DNA of 64,000 nucleotides from WTFV01 sp965203525 (lineage in GTDB: Bacteria; Acidobacteriota; Vicinamibacteria; Vicinamibacterales; UBA8438): positions 1 to 64,000 of the forward strand of contig OZ241898.1 in NCBI GenBank assembly GCA_965203525.1, read 5' to 3'. The notes under the pieces were generated by a model. That model was not told where the DNA came from and made no database searches. It saw only the letters and a list, made by a program, of their open reading frames with translations. Each line of letters starts with the position of its first letter. Positions within the stretch are counted from its first letter, which is position 1. A program made the translations under genes and the position numbers. Positions 44,840 through 55,675 of this stretch are shown here, piece after piece.

Positions 44840-46597
44840 TTACCGGCCTCTCCCCAGGCAGGACTCCGGAACGTGCGCGTGCCGCGCCAGCGCGGGGATC
44901 CGTTCGTAAAGGAATCTCAGCCGGTTGTCCGGCGTCAGCAACGCAGGTCCCTCCTCGCGCCGCGTCGTGACGAGGAAGTCGGCGAGGCGGCATTGTTCCG
45001 GGTCGTCGTCGTACACGATGATCCTACCGGAAAGATAGTAGGGCAGCGCCCGCCGCGACCCGGCGAACACGGCGTCGGCTCTCCAGCTTCTCGCCACGGG
45101 AACGAATATCCTGCTGCCCGGCGGCGTCCTGGCCCGGATGGCGTCGAAGTCACCGAGTATCGCTTTCTGGAGGCCGGCCGACCGGGCGTCATGGTGCGCG
45201 TGGCCTGCCTGAAAGCTCGAAAGAACGAAAACCAGCCACGCGGCGCCGGCCAGGACGGCGACGAGGCGATCGCCCGCCCGCTTTCGCAAGCGTGTCAGAA
45301 TCAACGCGAAGAAGACCAGCGGAACGCCGGCGTAGTACATGCTCTCGAAGGCGACGAAGGCGACGGCGTGGCGCATCGGCAGCGTCCAGCAGAAGCCGAA
45401 CGACGCCAGGGTCGCCAGCAGGCTCCCGTGGCGGACGGACCGCGGCTCGATCAGCAGCACGCCGATCACGATGACGCCCATGACGACGCTCAGAAGGACC
45501 AGCGGCGTGCGGGCGAATTCCGGCAGCGGCCTGGCGTGGTCGAGGAAGACGCAGGGCACCGACGTTGCGGCGACGCCCTGGAGCTGCTTTGCCAGGAACG
45601 GCAGCCACGCTACCCGGCCGGCATTGGCGGCGTTGAAGTCGTGGTCCTGGCCGGTCCTCCTGAACGCCGATTCGACGGTAGGCAGTTCCGTCAGCGCCGC
45701 TTCACCCTGCAGCGCGAAGTATTCGTTGGCGAGGTTGAAAGTCAGGACGGCCATGCCGAAGAGCAGCGAGACGACTCCGAGCAGCACGTGGCGGCCGCGG
45801 AGCAGCGACAGGTACGATCGGGCCGGGACCGGCCGGCGGCTTGCGAGCAGCTTCGTCAGCTCGCTCCCCAGGCCGAGAACAATGAAAGTCAGCAGCAACG
45901 CGTAGACGTGCCAGCCCAGCAGCAGGGCGAGACAGGCCTTGACCAGCAATTGCCTGAAGCGGCCTTCCTGCGCGAAAACCACCATGCCGTGAAAGGTCAG
46001 CAGCACCCCGAACAGATCCGGCATCATCTCGTTGGACACCACGTCGTTGTAATACAGGCCGTGGCAGGAAGAGAAGGTGAGCAGCGTAGCGGTCAGGGCG
46101 ATCCAGCGGTTGGTGACGAGTCGGCCGAGAGACAGGCAGGCGAGCACGGCGGCGGCGGAGAAGAAGGACAGCATCAGCAGGCGGGCGGCGCGAATCTGCG
46201 CCGACAGGCTGTCGCCGAAGGGCGTCATCGCCAGCTTGATCAACCCGTAGCCGGCTGCCGGGAAGCGGTTGTACGGAAAATACGCCGCGTCCCCGTCCGC
46301 ATCCAGGGTGCGGTAGTAGAACAGCAGGAAGTCGTGTTCCGGCGCCAGATTCGCGGCCACCGCCAGGGTGTTCGCCATCACCGTGGAGGCGTTGGAGTCC
46401 CGCCCGTAGAAGTAACCCCGGCCGCCGCCGAACAGGAACACCGTCGACAGCGCAAGCAGCAGCAGCGCCAGCGGAAGGCGCGGACGGCCCCGGGCGTCAG
46501 TCTTCCCGGTTGCCGCGCCGCCGCCTTCCGCCTGCGTCCGGGGGGCCGCCCGGCGGAGACCGCCGGTCCCCCGGCTACTCGCCATCGCCTTCCGCAT
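44840..46597 (-). CDS. Polytopic membrane protein, GT-C glycosyltransferase-like
   Basis: 585 residues with about ten or more membrane helices, for example LPLALLLLALSTVFLFGG, LLMLSFFSAAAVLACLSL, LLGVVSLLFGMAVLTFNLAN and VVMGVIVIGVLLIEP. GRDSNASTVMANTLAVAANL and NRFPAAGYGLIKLAM lie in a first periplasmic loop, like GT-C lipid-linked-sugar transferases. A soluble C-terminal domain (about 480-585) follows. The exact family is not recognised. ATGs at 46597 and 46585 are both possible. It overlaps the GtrB-like gene. Confidence 0.65.
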   Translation of the reverse strand: MRKAMASSRGTGGLRRAAPRTQAEGGGAATGKTDARGRPRLPLALLLLALSTVFLFGGGRGYFYGRDSNASTVMANTLAVAANLAPEHDFLLFYYRTLDADGDAAYFPYNRFPAAGYGLIKLAMTPFGDSLSAQIRAARLLMLSFFSAAAVLACLSLGRLVTNRWIALTATLLTFSSCHGLYYNDVVSNEMMPDLFGVLLTFHGMVVFAQEGRFRQLLVKACLALLLGWHVYALLLTFIVLGLGSELTKLLASRRPVPARSYLSLLRGRHVLLGVVSLLFGMAVLTFNLANEYFALQGEAALTELPTVESAFRRTGQDHDFNAANAGRVAWLPFLAKQLQGVAATSVPCVFLDHARPLPEFARTPLVLLSVVMGVIVIGVLLIEPRSVRHGSLLATLASFGFCWTLPMRHAVAFVAFESMYYAGVPLVFFALILTRLRKRAGDRLVAVLAGAAWLVFVLSSFQAGHAHHDARSAGLQKAILGDFDAIRARTPPGSRIFVPVARSWRADAVFAGSRRALPYYLSGRIIVYDDDPEQCRLADFLVTTRREEGPALLTPDNRLRFLYERIPALARHAHVPESCLGRGR

Positions 46598-47588
46598 CGC
46601 CGGGCCCGGACGAGAACCCGCGCCGTTCCCTGACCAGGTAGAGCGGGCGGCGCTTGACTTCGTTGTAGATGCGCCCGACGTATTCACCCAGGATGCCGAG
46701 CGCCACGAGTTGCACGCCGCCCTGGAACAGGACGCCGATGAAGAGCAGCGCCCATCCGGCGATCCAGGCGCCGGTGAGGAGACGGATGGCAAGGGCGCAA
46801 ACGACGCCCGACAAGGCGAGCCCGGCGGCGAGAAGGCCGACATGGGTTGCCAGGCGCAACGGCGCGGACGAAAAGGAAAGAACGCCGTCCGCCGCTACGC
46901 GCAGCGACTTCTTGAAGGAGAACTTGGTTTCGCCGGCAAGGCGGGCCGCCCGCCGAAAGAAGACGGGCTCCTGCCGAAAGCCGGTCCACGACACCATGCC
47001 GCGGATGAAGCGGTCGCGTTCCGGCATGGCGAGAAAGGCGTCGACCACCCGGCGGTCCAGCAGCCGGAAATCGCCGGTGTCGGGTGGAATGGCGAGGTCG
47101 GAGATGCGGTTGAAGAGGCGGTAGAACGTCCGGGCCCTCCAGGACTTGAACCTCGTCTCCCCCTCGCGCGCGGTGCGAACGCCGTAGGCGACGTCCGCCC
47201 CTCCACGCCAGCGGTCGAGCATTTCGAGGATGACCTCGGGCGGATCCTGCAGGTCCGCGTCGGAGAGGACGACGGCGTCGCCCCGGGCGGCTTGCAGGCC
47301 GGCGGTGGAGGCGATCTGCTGACCGAAGTTGCGGGACAGGGCGAGCATCCGCACGCGCTCGTCGGTGCGCTGGAGTTCCCGCAGGACGTTCAGCGTGGCG
47401 TCCTGGCTGCCGTCGTCGACGTAAACGATCTCGAAGTCGAGTTCCGGAACCTTCTCGAGGGTGGAGACGAGGCGGCGGTGCATCTCGGGGACGACCGCCG
47501 CTTCGTTGAAACAGGACACGACGACGGACAGTTCGCGCCGGCCGCTCCGCCCGGCCTGAACGTGCGCGTTGCGCTCCGTTTCCTTCAT
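46575..47588 (-). CDS. GtrB-like lipid-linked sugar glycosyltransferase
   Basis: Family-2 enzyme transferring a sugar to undecaprenyl phosphate, 337 residues. GT-A part: LSVVVSCFNEAAVVPEMHRR, VYVDDGSQDATL, LSRNFGQQIASTAGLQAARG, LSDADLQDPPEVILEM and VAYGVRTAREGE. Two C-terminal helices anchor it (ATHVGLLAAGLALSGVVCAL, WALLFIGVLFQGGVQLVALG), then the GILGEYVGRIYNEVKRRPLY tail. The ATG overlaps the previous stop (ATGA). Confidence 0.88.
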   Translation of the reverse strand: MKETERNAHVQAGRSGRRELSVVVSCFNEAAVVPEMHRRLVSTLEKVPELDFEIVYVDDGSQDATLNVLRELQRTDERVRMLALSRNFGQQIASTAGLQAARGDAVVLSDADLQDPPEVILEMLDRWRGGADVAYGVRTAREGETRFKSWRARTFYRLFNRISDLAIPPDTGDFRLLDRRVVDAFLAMPERDRFIRGMVSWTGFRQEPVFFRRAARLAGETKFSFKKSLRVAADGVLSFSSAPLRLATHVGLLAAGLALSGVVCALAIRLLTGAWIAGWALLFIGVLFQGGVQLVALGILGEYVGRIYNEVKRRPLYLVRERRGFSSGPGDAEGDGE

Positions 47589-48868
47589 CGACTTCTCGCC
47601 CGCGCATTTCGTCCCGCGGCCCGCATGGTCTCGATTCCGCGGTCCGGGGACGTCCCCGTTCGGCCGGGTCCTCGCGGCCCGGCTTGCAGGTCCGCGAACA
47701 GGCGCCGCGCCAGAACGGCGACGAGGACGCCCAGGAGGACCGCGCCCCACGTCAGGGGCACGACTTCCGCGTGCAGATAACGGACGTAAGCGATGGAGGA
47801 CGCCGAGCCGACGACGACCGGAACGTACCACGCGCGAGGGCGGTAGAAGGCCAGCACGATGGCGAAGACGTCCGCGGGGAAGAAATACCGGTCGTGCATC
47901 TTCGGCAGGACGTACGGCGCGAGGAGGACCGAGAAGGTCGCCAGGAAGACCGTCAGTTCCGGCGTGATGCGCGCCCGGCTCCGGAGGACGGCCACCGCGA
48001 TCGCCGCCAGGAGCGCGGCCGCCAGGACCGCGAACAGCGGATACCAGTCGTACCAGTCTCGCGGGGCCCACAGGTAGAGGTTGGGCGCGTTCAACGCGAG
48101 CCGCCGGGGGCCCGAAACAGCCTGACGCGGGTAGATCGTCAGCAATCCGTCCCTGAGATCGCCGAAAGGCCGGCCGAGGAACCATGCCGGCAGCAGGGTG
48201 GCCAGCCAGACCAGCGGGCTCAGAAGGAAGCAGCGCCAGTGGACGGCCTTCTTCGCCAGAAGCCACAGGAACGCCGGCGCGAGAAACAGGGCCTGCAGCT
48301 TGAAGGAAAAAGCCAGCCCGAAAGCCGTGAACGCCCACGCCTGGCGCCCGGCGAGCAGGAAGTAGAGGCAGCCCGCCAGAAAGGCCGTGTAGATGGCGTC
48401 CGCCTGTCCCCACAGGGCGCTGTTCGCAACGACGGTGGGCGCGAACAGCGTCGCCAGCGCCGCTGCGACCGGTATCGTCTTCGATTCCGGGTACCTGATG
48501 CTCACGCACTTTCCCACGAAGAAGGCGAGCACGAAGTCGAAGACGATGGAGATGATCTTGATGGCGGCGAGCGAGTGCGCTCCGCCGGTCAGGAACGCCG
48601 CCGCCGCCAGCAGGTACAGGTACGGGACGCTGTAGTTCGAGAAATCGTGCTGCAGGGCGGCGAAGTACCCGTTTTCGACGAGGAACGCCCACCAGGGGGT
48701 GAGGTACGTTCTCATGTCGCTCGACACGAAGGGAAGGAGCGGGTACCGGACGGCGAGGGCCGCCAGGACGCCCGCCGCGCCGAGCAGCAGGTGCGGGCGG
48801 CGTCGAACGGCTTCCGGCACGGCGAACCGCTTCCCTCCGGGCGGCGTCGGCAAGGCGTTTCCTCTCAT
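47585..48868 (-). CDS. GT-C-type membrane mannosyltransferase-like protein
   Basis: 427 residues, about ten helices. It begins with a periplasmic loop motif SSDMRTYLTPWWAFLVENGY (acidic pair), typical of GT-C mannosyltransferases that use lipid-linked donors. Other pieces: NSALWGQADAIYTAFLAGCL, GLAFSFKLQALFLAPAFLWL, LLSPLVWLATLLPAWF, PKMHDRYFFPADVFAIVLAF. The ATG at 48868 follows the sulfotransferase TGA by one base (TGAGATG). The donor, acceptor and exact family are uncertain. Confidence 0.75.
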   Translation of the reverse strand: MRGNALPTPPGGKRFAVPEAVRRRPHLLLGAAGVLAALAVRYPLLPFVSSDMRTYLTPWWAFLVENGYFAALQHDFSNYSVPYLYLLAAAAFLTGGAHSLAAIKIISIVFDFVLAFFVGKCVSIRYPESKTIPVAAALATLFAPTVVANSALWGQADAIYTAFLAGCLYFLLAGRQAWAFTAFGLAFSFKLQALFLAPAFLWLLAKKAVHWRCFLLSPLVWLATLLPAWFLGRPFGDLRDGLLTIYPRQAVSGPRRLALNAPNLYLWAPRDWYDWYPLFAVLAAALLAAIAVAVLRSRARITPELTVFLATFSVLLAPYVLPKMHDRYFFPADVFAIVLAFYRPRAWYVPVVVGSASSIAYVRYLHAEVVPLTWGAVLLGVLVAVLARRLFADLQAGPRGPGRTGTSPDRGIETMRAAGRNARARSR

Positions 48869-48869
48869 C

Positions 48870-49796
48870 TCAGCCGGCGGCCAGTTCACCGACGATGCGT
48901 GTTATGTCAGGGTCGTCCCTGGCGATTTCAGGGAACATCAGAAACAGCGGCCACTCGTGGTCGAGCACGTATTCGAGAAGAGCGTCGTCGTAATATGCGC
49001 GCCAATGCCGGCCCTTGCGGCCGGGGGAGACGTTTATCCTCGTGCGTCTGTCCTTCTTGAGAAAGGCGACGCGCCTCGGATCCATGCCGGACGCCACCAG
49101 GAAATCGTGGAGGTCCTCGTTCAGATTTTCAAATTTCAGGATCTCGACGTCCATGAGTTCCCTTTTCCAGTCGCCGCTCGCCAGGTACTCCCGGCTCATG
49201 CGCTTCACGACCCGGGACGGATTCTTCATCAGGTACTTCACGTGCCAGACGCACCAGAAGCCGATGCCGGTCTGCATCTCGTCCGCCCGAACTCCGAGTT
49301 CGTTCCGAACGCGAAGGGGAAGCTTGTACTCGTAGAAGAAGCGCAGCCAGTCCGGGAACCTGCAGTCCCCCTCCCGGGGAATGGCGTAGCCTTGCAGCAC
49401 GGAATCGGGAACGGACCTCGTCACGCCGTCCCGGACTTCCGGCACGGTTCTCTGGTATTCATACTGGGACACTATGTGATCCAATGGATGCCTGACAACG
49501 GTGAATCTCCTGCCCGGAACCGTTCGCCAGTTTGCGGGCGGCCTGTCGTGGACGTGCAGGAAACCGTGCGGGCGGAGACGCTCGGGGTTGGACAGAAGGA
49601 CGGGCAGCCGCTTCGGAAGCTCGGAGCCGAGGGATGCGACCACACGCCTTCTGACGCCGTTCAACAACAGCACGGCCCGGAAATTGAACAGCCGCTCGAA
49701 AGGGCCCAGCCGCCCGCGCACCAGCAAGAAGTCCACGACCGTCCTGACGAAAGATCCTCCCGTTTTGCCGATATGAATGAAGATCAGCTTCTCCAC
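48870..49796 (-). CDS. Sulfotransferase family protein (second)
   Basis: 308 residues. KLIFIHIGKTGGSFVRTVVD holds the phosphosulfate-binding loop and RRFTVVRHPLDHIVSQYEYQ the 3'-phosphate-binding motif. Both match the Sulfotransfer_2/Gal-3-O-sulfotransferase style. Base composition is visibly less GC-rich than the flanks. The GTG at 49796 overlaps the bifunctional glycosyltransferase by 13 bp. Acceptor unknown; with the other sulfotransferase it suggests the glycan carries two or more sulfate types or positions. Confidence 0.78.
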   Translation of the reverse strand: MEKLIFIHIGKTGGSFVRTVVDFLLVRGRLGPFERLFNFRAVLLLNGVRRRVVASLGSELPKRLPVLLSNPERLRPHGFLHVHDRPPANWRTVPGRRFTVVRHPLDHIVSQYEYQRTVPEVRDGVTRSVPDSVLQGYAIPREGDCRFPDWLRFFYEYKLPLRVRNELGVRADEMQTGIGFWCVWHVKYLMKNPSRVVKRMSREYLASGDWKRELMDVEILKFENLNEDLHDFLVASGMDPRRVAFLKKDRRTRINVSPGRKGRHWRAYYDDALLEYVLDHEWPLFLMFPEIARDDPDITRIVGELAAG

Positions 49797-52591
49797 TTGC
49801 CACCCTTTTGCGACGACACCCGATCCAGCAGTTCCACGTAGCGGTCCAGGAACACGTTCTCCGACAGCGCCTCCTCCGCGATCCGGCGGCTTTCCCTTCC
49901 CATGCGGCGCCTGTCCTCGGCCGGCGTGTCGGCGAAGCGCAGGATAGCATCGGCGACGTCCCGCGGCAACTTCGGGTCGAACAGCAGCCCGTTGCGCCCC
50001 TCCCGCACCAGGCGCGGGTTGTCGCCGACCCGGCTGACCAGCAGCGGAACGCCGCAGGCCATGGCCTCGCAGACGACGTAGGGGGTCCCTTCGCGGAACG
50101 ACGGCAGACAGACGGCGTCCGCCGCCCGGTACAGCGGCGTCACGTCCCCCGCGGCCGGATGCAGGCGGAACCGGTCCTGCAGGCCCCGCTCGGCGATGGC
50201 CTGCCGCAGGCGGCGGTGGTACTCCGCGGAACTCCGGCGGGAGCGGAGCTCCCAGCGGGGAACGTGTCCGTCCTCCGCGGACAGCGGGTCCCCGTACCAG
50301 TCGATCGTCAGGCGCAGCGCCGGCCGTTCCCGGCGGACGACGTCCGCCGCTTCCAGCAATCCAAAGGGGTTCTTCTCCTCGCGTATCCGCGCCGGCACCA
50401 GTATTCGCAGCCGGTCCGCGCGCTCCGGCGGGCGGCCGTCGGCGGGACGCGGCGAGAACCGCTCCGGATCGACGCCGTTGACGATGACCCGGATGCGCTT
50501 CTCCAGACCGGGCGCCAGCTCCGTCATGCGCACCTGCTGCGCGCGGGAATTGGTCACCACCGCGTCGGCAAGCAGGTGCAGGGCATAGCGCATGCGCCGT
50601 TTCGAGCGCCTGTCGAACGCGTCCAGACCAAGTTCCGACACGATGACCGCGAACTCGCGCCGGGGCAGCCCCGCCAGGACCGCCAGCACGTTCGGTCCCC
50701 GGCCGCAGGCGATGACCACGTCGGGCCGGCGCCGCCGAATCGCCTTGCGCATGGCGAAGATCAACCGGAGCCGGCCGCGGGCGCGGACCGTCGCCACGGG
50801 AATGCCCGCGTCCGCCAGATCCCCGGCGAAGAAATCCTCCGGCGCATACTTCAGCACCGCGACGCGGTGGCGCCGGCGTTCCAGGCCGACGGCGAGGCGG
50901 ACGAGGACCCGCTCGACGCCCCCGGCCCCCAGCCCGTTCGCGACGAGCACCACCCGCCGCGCGCCGGCCGGTGAATTGCTTCCCGGCATCCCCGGTTTCC
51001 GGCGTTCCGGGGCTGCCGGCCGCGCCGTTCCGCCGCTCGCGCGGCGGCTTCGCCGCGCGAGCCGGAGACGCTGACCCGCCGCCCGCCACGCCGTGTCCGC
51101 CTTCCTGCGGCCGCCTTCGCCCAGCCACTGCAGAAACGCCCAGGCGTCGCGCGGCCCGCGGACGTTCCGTGCCCTGGCCAGCAGCCGCTCCCGCGCGTCG
51201 GGATGGCATTCCGACTCCGGGGCGTCCGCCGGACCGGCGGCCCGGATCTTCAGGGCCCGGGCGGAGAACGTTCGCGCCTCCCCGAAGTCGGCGGCGCGCC
51301 GGCCCGTGCGGCGCGCGCGGTGCAGCGCCCACCCGCGGGTGATGGAAACCGCGCTTCCAGCGGGGAGCTCCGCGGCCGCGGTGACCGCGTCCCCCAGCCG
51401 GGCGCGGAGACGGCGCACCAGGCCCCGGCGAAACCCGACGGCGGGCAGCACGACGTGGAACGGCGACACGGGGAACTCGTCGAGGGCGGCGCGCGCGGGA
51501 GCCACGCGCACCCGCGGGTCCGGCGCGAACTCGTCCCGCAGCCGGGCCAGCCGCTCGCCGTCGTCCCCCGCGTCCGTTTCGATTCTCACCACGAGGTCGT
51601 GCGCCCGGTCCGCCAGGACGTTCGCGACCGCCCGGACGACCGCGCCGGTCGAGCGGCGTTCCGCCTCGGCATCGACGACGGTCACCACGAACTGCGGCAC
51701 CGCGAAGATGCGGCCGGGCTGGTCGCTGCGGAAGTCCGGATGGGCGATCAGGTGCGCCACCTTCCCGCGCTGGAGCTGATGACTCCGCGCCTTGGCGTCC
51801 CTTTCCTCGCTCCAGACGCCCTGGTGCCACGCGAAGGCGTCCGGTTCCGGCGCCAGCAGCCCGCCGCGGCTGTACGCCCGGTAGCCGAACTCGACGTCCT
51901 CGAACCCCCAGCGCGTGAACGATTCGTCGTATCCTCCCACCAGCTCGTAGTACTCCCTGCCGACTCCCAGATTCCCGCCGGAGGTCATCCGGAACGGGTC
52001 GTCGCGCCGCGACGTCAGATTGCCGGTTCCGGCCAGGTGGCCCTCTATCCCCGGGTTCCTCGTCGCACGGTCCGCAAACAGCTCCTTCAACGCTCCCCGG
52101 CGGCGCCGAATGGCCTCCGGATCGATGCCGTCCATCCGCACGTGGGCGACATGCCCGATCGTCACGACGTCGGAGACGGCGTGATGCCAGCGGGCGTGCG
52201 CCGCCATCCAGCAGTTTTCGACGAGAACGTCGCTGTCCAGAAAGAGGAGGACGTCGTGGGCCGCGGCGCGGACGCCGGCGTTCCGCGCCCGGGCCAGCCC
52301 GAATCCGCGGCGCTCCTGGCGCACGACCTTGACGTTCAGCGACGTCGCGGGCTTTTCCAGCGGAGGCTCGGACCCGTCGTCGACGAGGACCACCTCGAAC
52401 AGGCCGCGCGGGTAGGTCTGTCCTTCCAGCGCGGCCAGGGTCCTGGCCAGCGTCTTCGCGGGCGTCTGATGGCTCGGGATGACGACGCTGACGGGCAGGG
52501 CGGGCGTGAAGGCGTCCAGCGGCTCGACGTCGGCCTGGCGCCAGTCGTTGTATCGAACGGCGTTCGGCCGCGGGGTCGCTTTCGCAGTCAA
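49784..52591 (-). CDS. Bifunctional GT2-GT4 glycosyltransferase fusion
   Basis: 935 residues with two transferase modules. The N-terminal GT2 (about 30-300) shows LPVSVVIPSHQTPAKTLART, LVDDGSEPPL, RARNAGVRAAAHDVLLFLDS, and the distal GGYDESFTRWGFEDVEFGYR. A 200-residue linker follows. The C-terminal GT4 (about 565-935) shows GLGAGGVERVLVRLAVGLER, VVTNSRAQQVRMTELAPG, VNGVDPERFSPR, RIREEKNPFGLLEAA, and REGTPYVVCEAMACGVPLL. Start is TTG at 52591 with AGGGGG upstream. It may add two sugars in sequence, which is inference. Confidence 0.85.
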   Translation of the reverse strand: MTAKATPRPNAVRYNDWRQADVEPLDAFTPALPVSVVIPSHQTPAKTLARTLAALEGQTYPRGLFEVVLVDDGSEPPLEKPATSLNVKVVRQERRGFGLARARNAGVRAAAHDVLLFLDSDVLVENCWMAAHARWHHAVSDVVTIGHVAHVRMDGIDPEAIRRRRGALKELFADRATRNPGIEGHLAGTGNLTSRRDDPFRMTSGGNLGVGREYYELVGGYDESFTRWGFEDVEFGYRAYSRGGLLAPEPDAFAWHQGVWSEERDAKARSHQLQRGKVAHLIAHPDFRSDQPGRIFAVPQFVVTVVDAEAERRSTGAVVRAVANVLADRAHDLVVRIETDAGDDGERLARLRDEFAPDPRVRVAPARAALDEFPVSPFHVVLPAVGFRRGLVRRLRARLGDAVTAAAELPAGSAVSITRGWALHRARRTGRRAADFGEARTFSARALKIRAAGPADAPESECHPDARERLLARARNVRGPRDAWAFLQWLGEGGRRKADTAWRAAGQRLRLARRSRRASGGTARPAAPERRKPGMPGSNSPAGARRVVLVANGLGAGGVERVLVRLAVGLERRRHRVAVLKYAPEDFFAGDLADAGIPVATVRARGRLRLIFAMRKAIRRRRPDVVIACGRGPNVLAVLAGLPRREFAVIVSELGLDAFDRRSKRRMRYALHLLADAVVTNSRAQQVRMTELAPGLEKRIRVIVNGVDPERFSPRPADGRPPERADRLRILVPARIREEKNPFGLLEAADVVRRERPALRLTIDWYGDPLSAEDGHVPRWELRSRRSSAEYHRRLRQAIAERGLQDRFRLHPAAGDVTPLYRAADAVCLPSFREGTPYVVCEAMACGVPLLVSRVGDNPRLVREGRNGLLFDPKLPRDVADAILRFADTPAEDRRRMGRESRRIAEEALSENVFLDRYVELLDRVSSQKGGKWRS

Positions 52592-52663
52592 CCGTCGCGC
52601 CCCCTGGCGGTCGGCGCCGGACCGCTGCTTCGGTCCACCATGGCCACGTCCCCCGTCGCGCGC

Positions 52664-54007
52664 CTATCTCGACGGGGACCGGTGGCCCCCGGATTTCCTG
52701 ATGCGATGCGCAACCGAGCCCGGCCGCAGAAGGTTCTTGCAACGGAGCGCAAACTGCCACAGCAGGAAGTCCAGCGGAGCGCGTCTCCGGTACTCCGCCA
52801 TGTACGCTTTCACCTCCCGCTTCGTGCGGGCGCCGCCGTTGTCGGCGTACTTCGCCACGTAGGGAGTGAAGTGCGGGTACAGTCCGCGCGTCGAGCCGTG
52901 CAGCGTGGTGCGCATGTAGTTGCCGATGAGCAGGTCGTCGAAGACGCGGCCCCGTATCGCGGCCATGAGAGAATGCCGCGGCGCTTCGAAGGTCAGGCCG
53001 CGGTTGCGGCGCCGATTCAGGTCCACGAAGTTGTCCCTGCCGCCGACCCTGAGATTGACGAAGTCGTACGCGCCGCGCAGGTGCTCTATCGCCTTGAAAT
53101 AGCGTGCGGCGTCCCGCGCGTCGTCCTTCTCGAGTTCATCGGTCCAGTCGTCTCCGAAATCTTCGGGTTCGTGGACGACCGGCTCGCTGGGCGACGGGCG
53201 TATCGGCTCGAACGTGTCGGTCTTGCAGCAATAGCGGACGAAGGCCGGGAACACCTTCCCTCTTCCGGCATGCCGGCCGTACTCGTCCGGTCGAACCGTA
53301 TGCTCCTGCGCCCATACGCTGTCCGTCCTCTGATACCGGTGCAACGAGCTGAAGGGGATGAAGCCCTTGACGCCGAACAAGTCCAACTGTCTCTGAATTT
53401 CCCCGTCCAGCGGGGGCTTTTCGACGAGCTTGCCGCGCAGCAGCAAGCGGCCCTCTTCGTCGCGGATGTTGATCATGTCGGCGTCTCCGTGGCTCGTGAG
53501 ACGCAACAGGAACGACTTGTCGAAGTGCTTCACGACCCCGCGGATGAACGGGAGCCATCCATGCGTCCAGTTCGCGTCGTTCATGTTGACCAGAAGCCGC
53601 CCGTTGACGTCGACGAGAAGGATGCCGTCCTGGTTGTAGTTGGCCACGCAGACCACGCGGATCCGGTCCGACAACCGGTGCCAGACGCGGTCCTTCAGGA
53701 CCGTGACGTCGAATCCGGCTTCCTCGAAGCCGTTGCGGATGCGCCCGCCCGCATGGTCCGGCAGCAGGATCTTCTTGTCGAGGTAATACGGCTCGGAGTC
53801 CGCGTTCAGGTGATCGGGATGACCGTGCGAGATCCACACGTACTCGCTGTTCCGGACCGCTTCCGCCTGCTCGTCGGGAACCTCGTGCGAAAGTCCCCAG
53901 CTTCCGAAGTATGCGCTTCCGACGATCCATGGATCCGTCACCAGGATCGGGCCTCGATCGTAACATATCAGCGTCGCGTTCCCGATCGTGTCGAAACCCA
54001 CGTCCAT
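52664..54007 (-). CDS. MBL-fold protein resembling the CMP-Neu5Ac hydroxylase metal domain
   Basis: 447 residues. The metal motif SHGHPDHLNAD (H61, H63, D65, H66) defines a metallo-beta-lactamase fold; DPWIVGSAYFGSWGLSHE before it and LLVDVNGRLLVNMNDANW after it recall the MBL part of CMP-N-acetylneuraminate hydroxylase. No Rieske iron-sulfur motif is present, and the 170-residue C-terminal half is unassigned. It opens the glycan cluster and could modify a sugar or lipid. The start ATG follows GAGGGGA. The similarity is from memory. Confidence 0.65.
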   Translation of the reverse strand: MDVGFDTIGNATLICYDRGPILVTDPWIVGSAYFGSWGLSHEVPDEQAEAVRNSEYVWISHGHPDHLNADSEPYYLDKKILLPDHAGGRIRNGFEEAGFDVTVLKDRVWHRLSDRIRVVCVANYNQDGILLVDVNGRLLVNMNDANWTHGWLPFIRGVVKHFDKSFLLRLTSHGDADMINIRDEEGRLLLRGKLVEKPPLDGEIQRQLDLFGVKGFIPFSSLHRYQRTDSVWAQEHTVRPDEYGRHAGRGKVFPAFVRYCCKTDTFEPIRPSPSEPVVHEPEDFGDDWTDELEKDDARDAARYFKAIEHLRGAYDFVNLRVGGRDNFVDLNRRRNRGLTFEAPRHSLMAAIRGRVFDDLLIGNYMRTTLHGSTRGLYPHFTPYVAKYADNGGARTKREVKAYMAEYRRRAPLDFLLWQFALRCKNLLRPGSVAHRIRKSGGHRSPSR

Positions 54008-54104
54008 TCCGTCATCCCCTCGTCACAGGTTCCATTTGCGGCCAATGGTAACGGCATCGGCGATGCGCCGTGGAAACGCCGGGGCGGACCGCCCGCCCGA
54101 CCCC

Positions 54105-55646
<1,542 letters not shown>

Positions 55647-55675
55647 GCCGTTCGATCCGTCGGTTCGAGGAAGCG

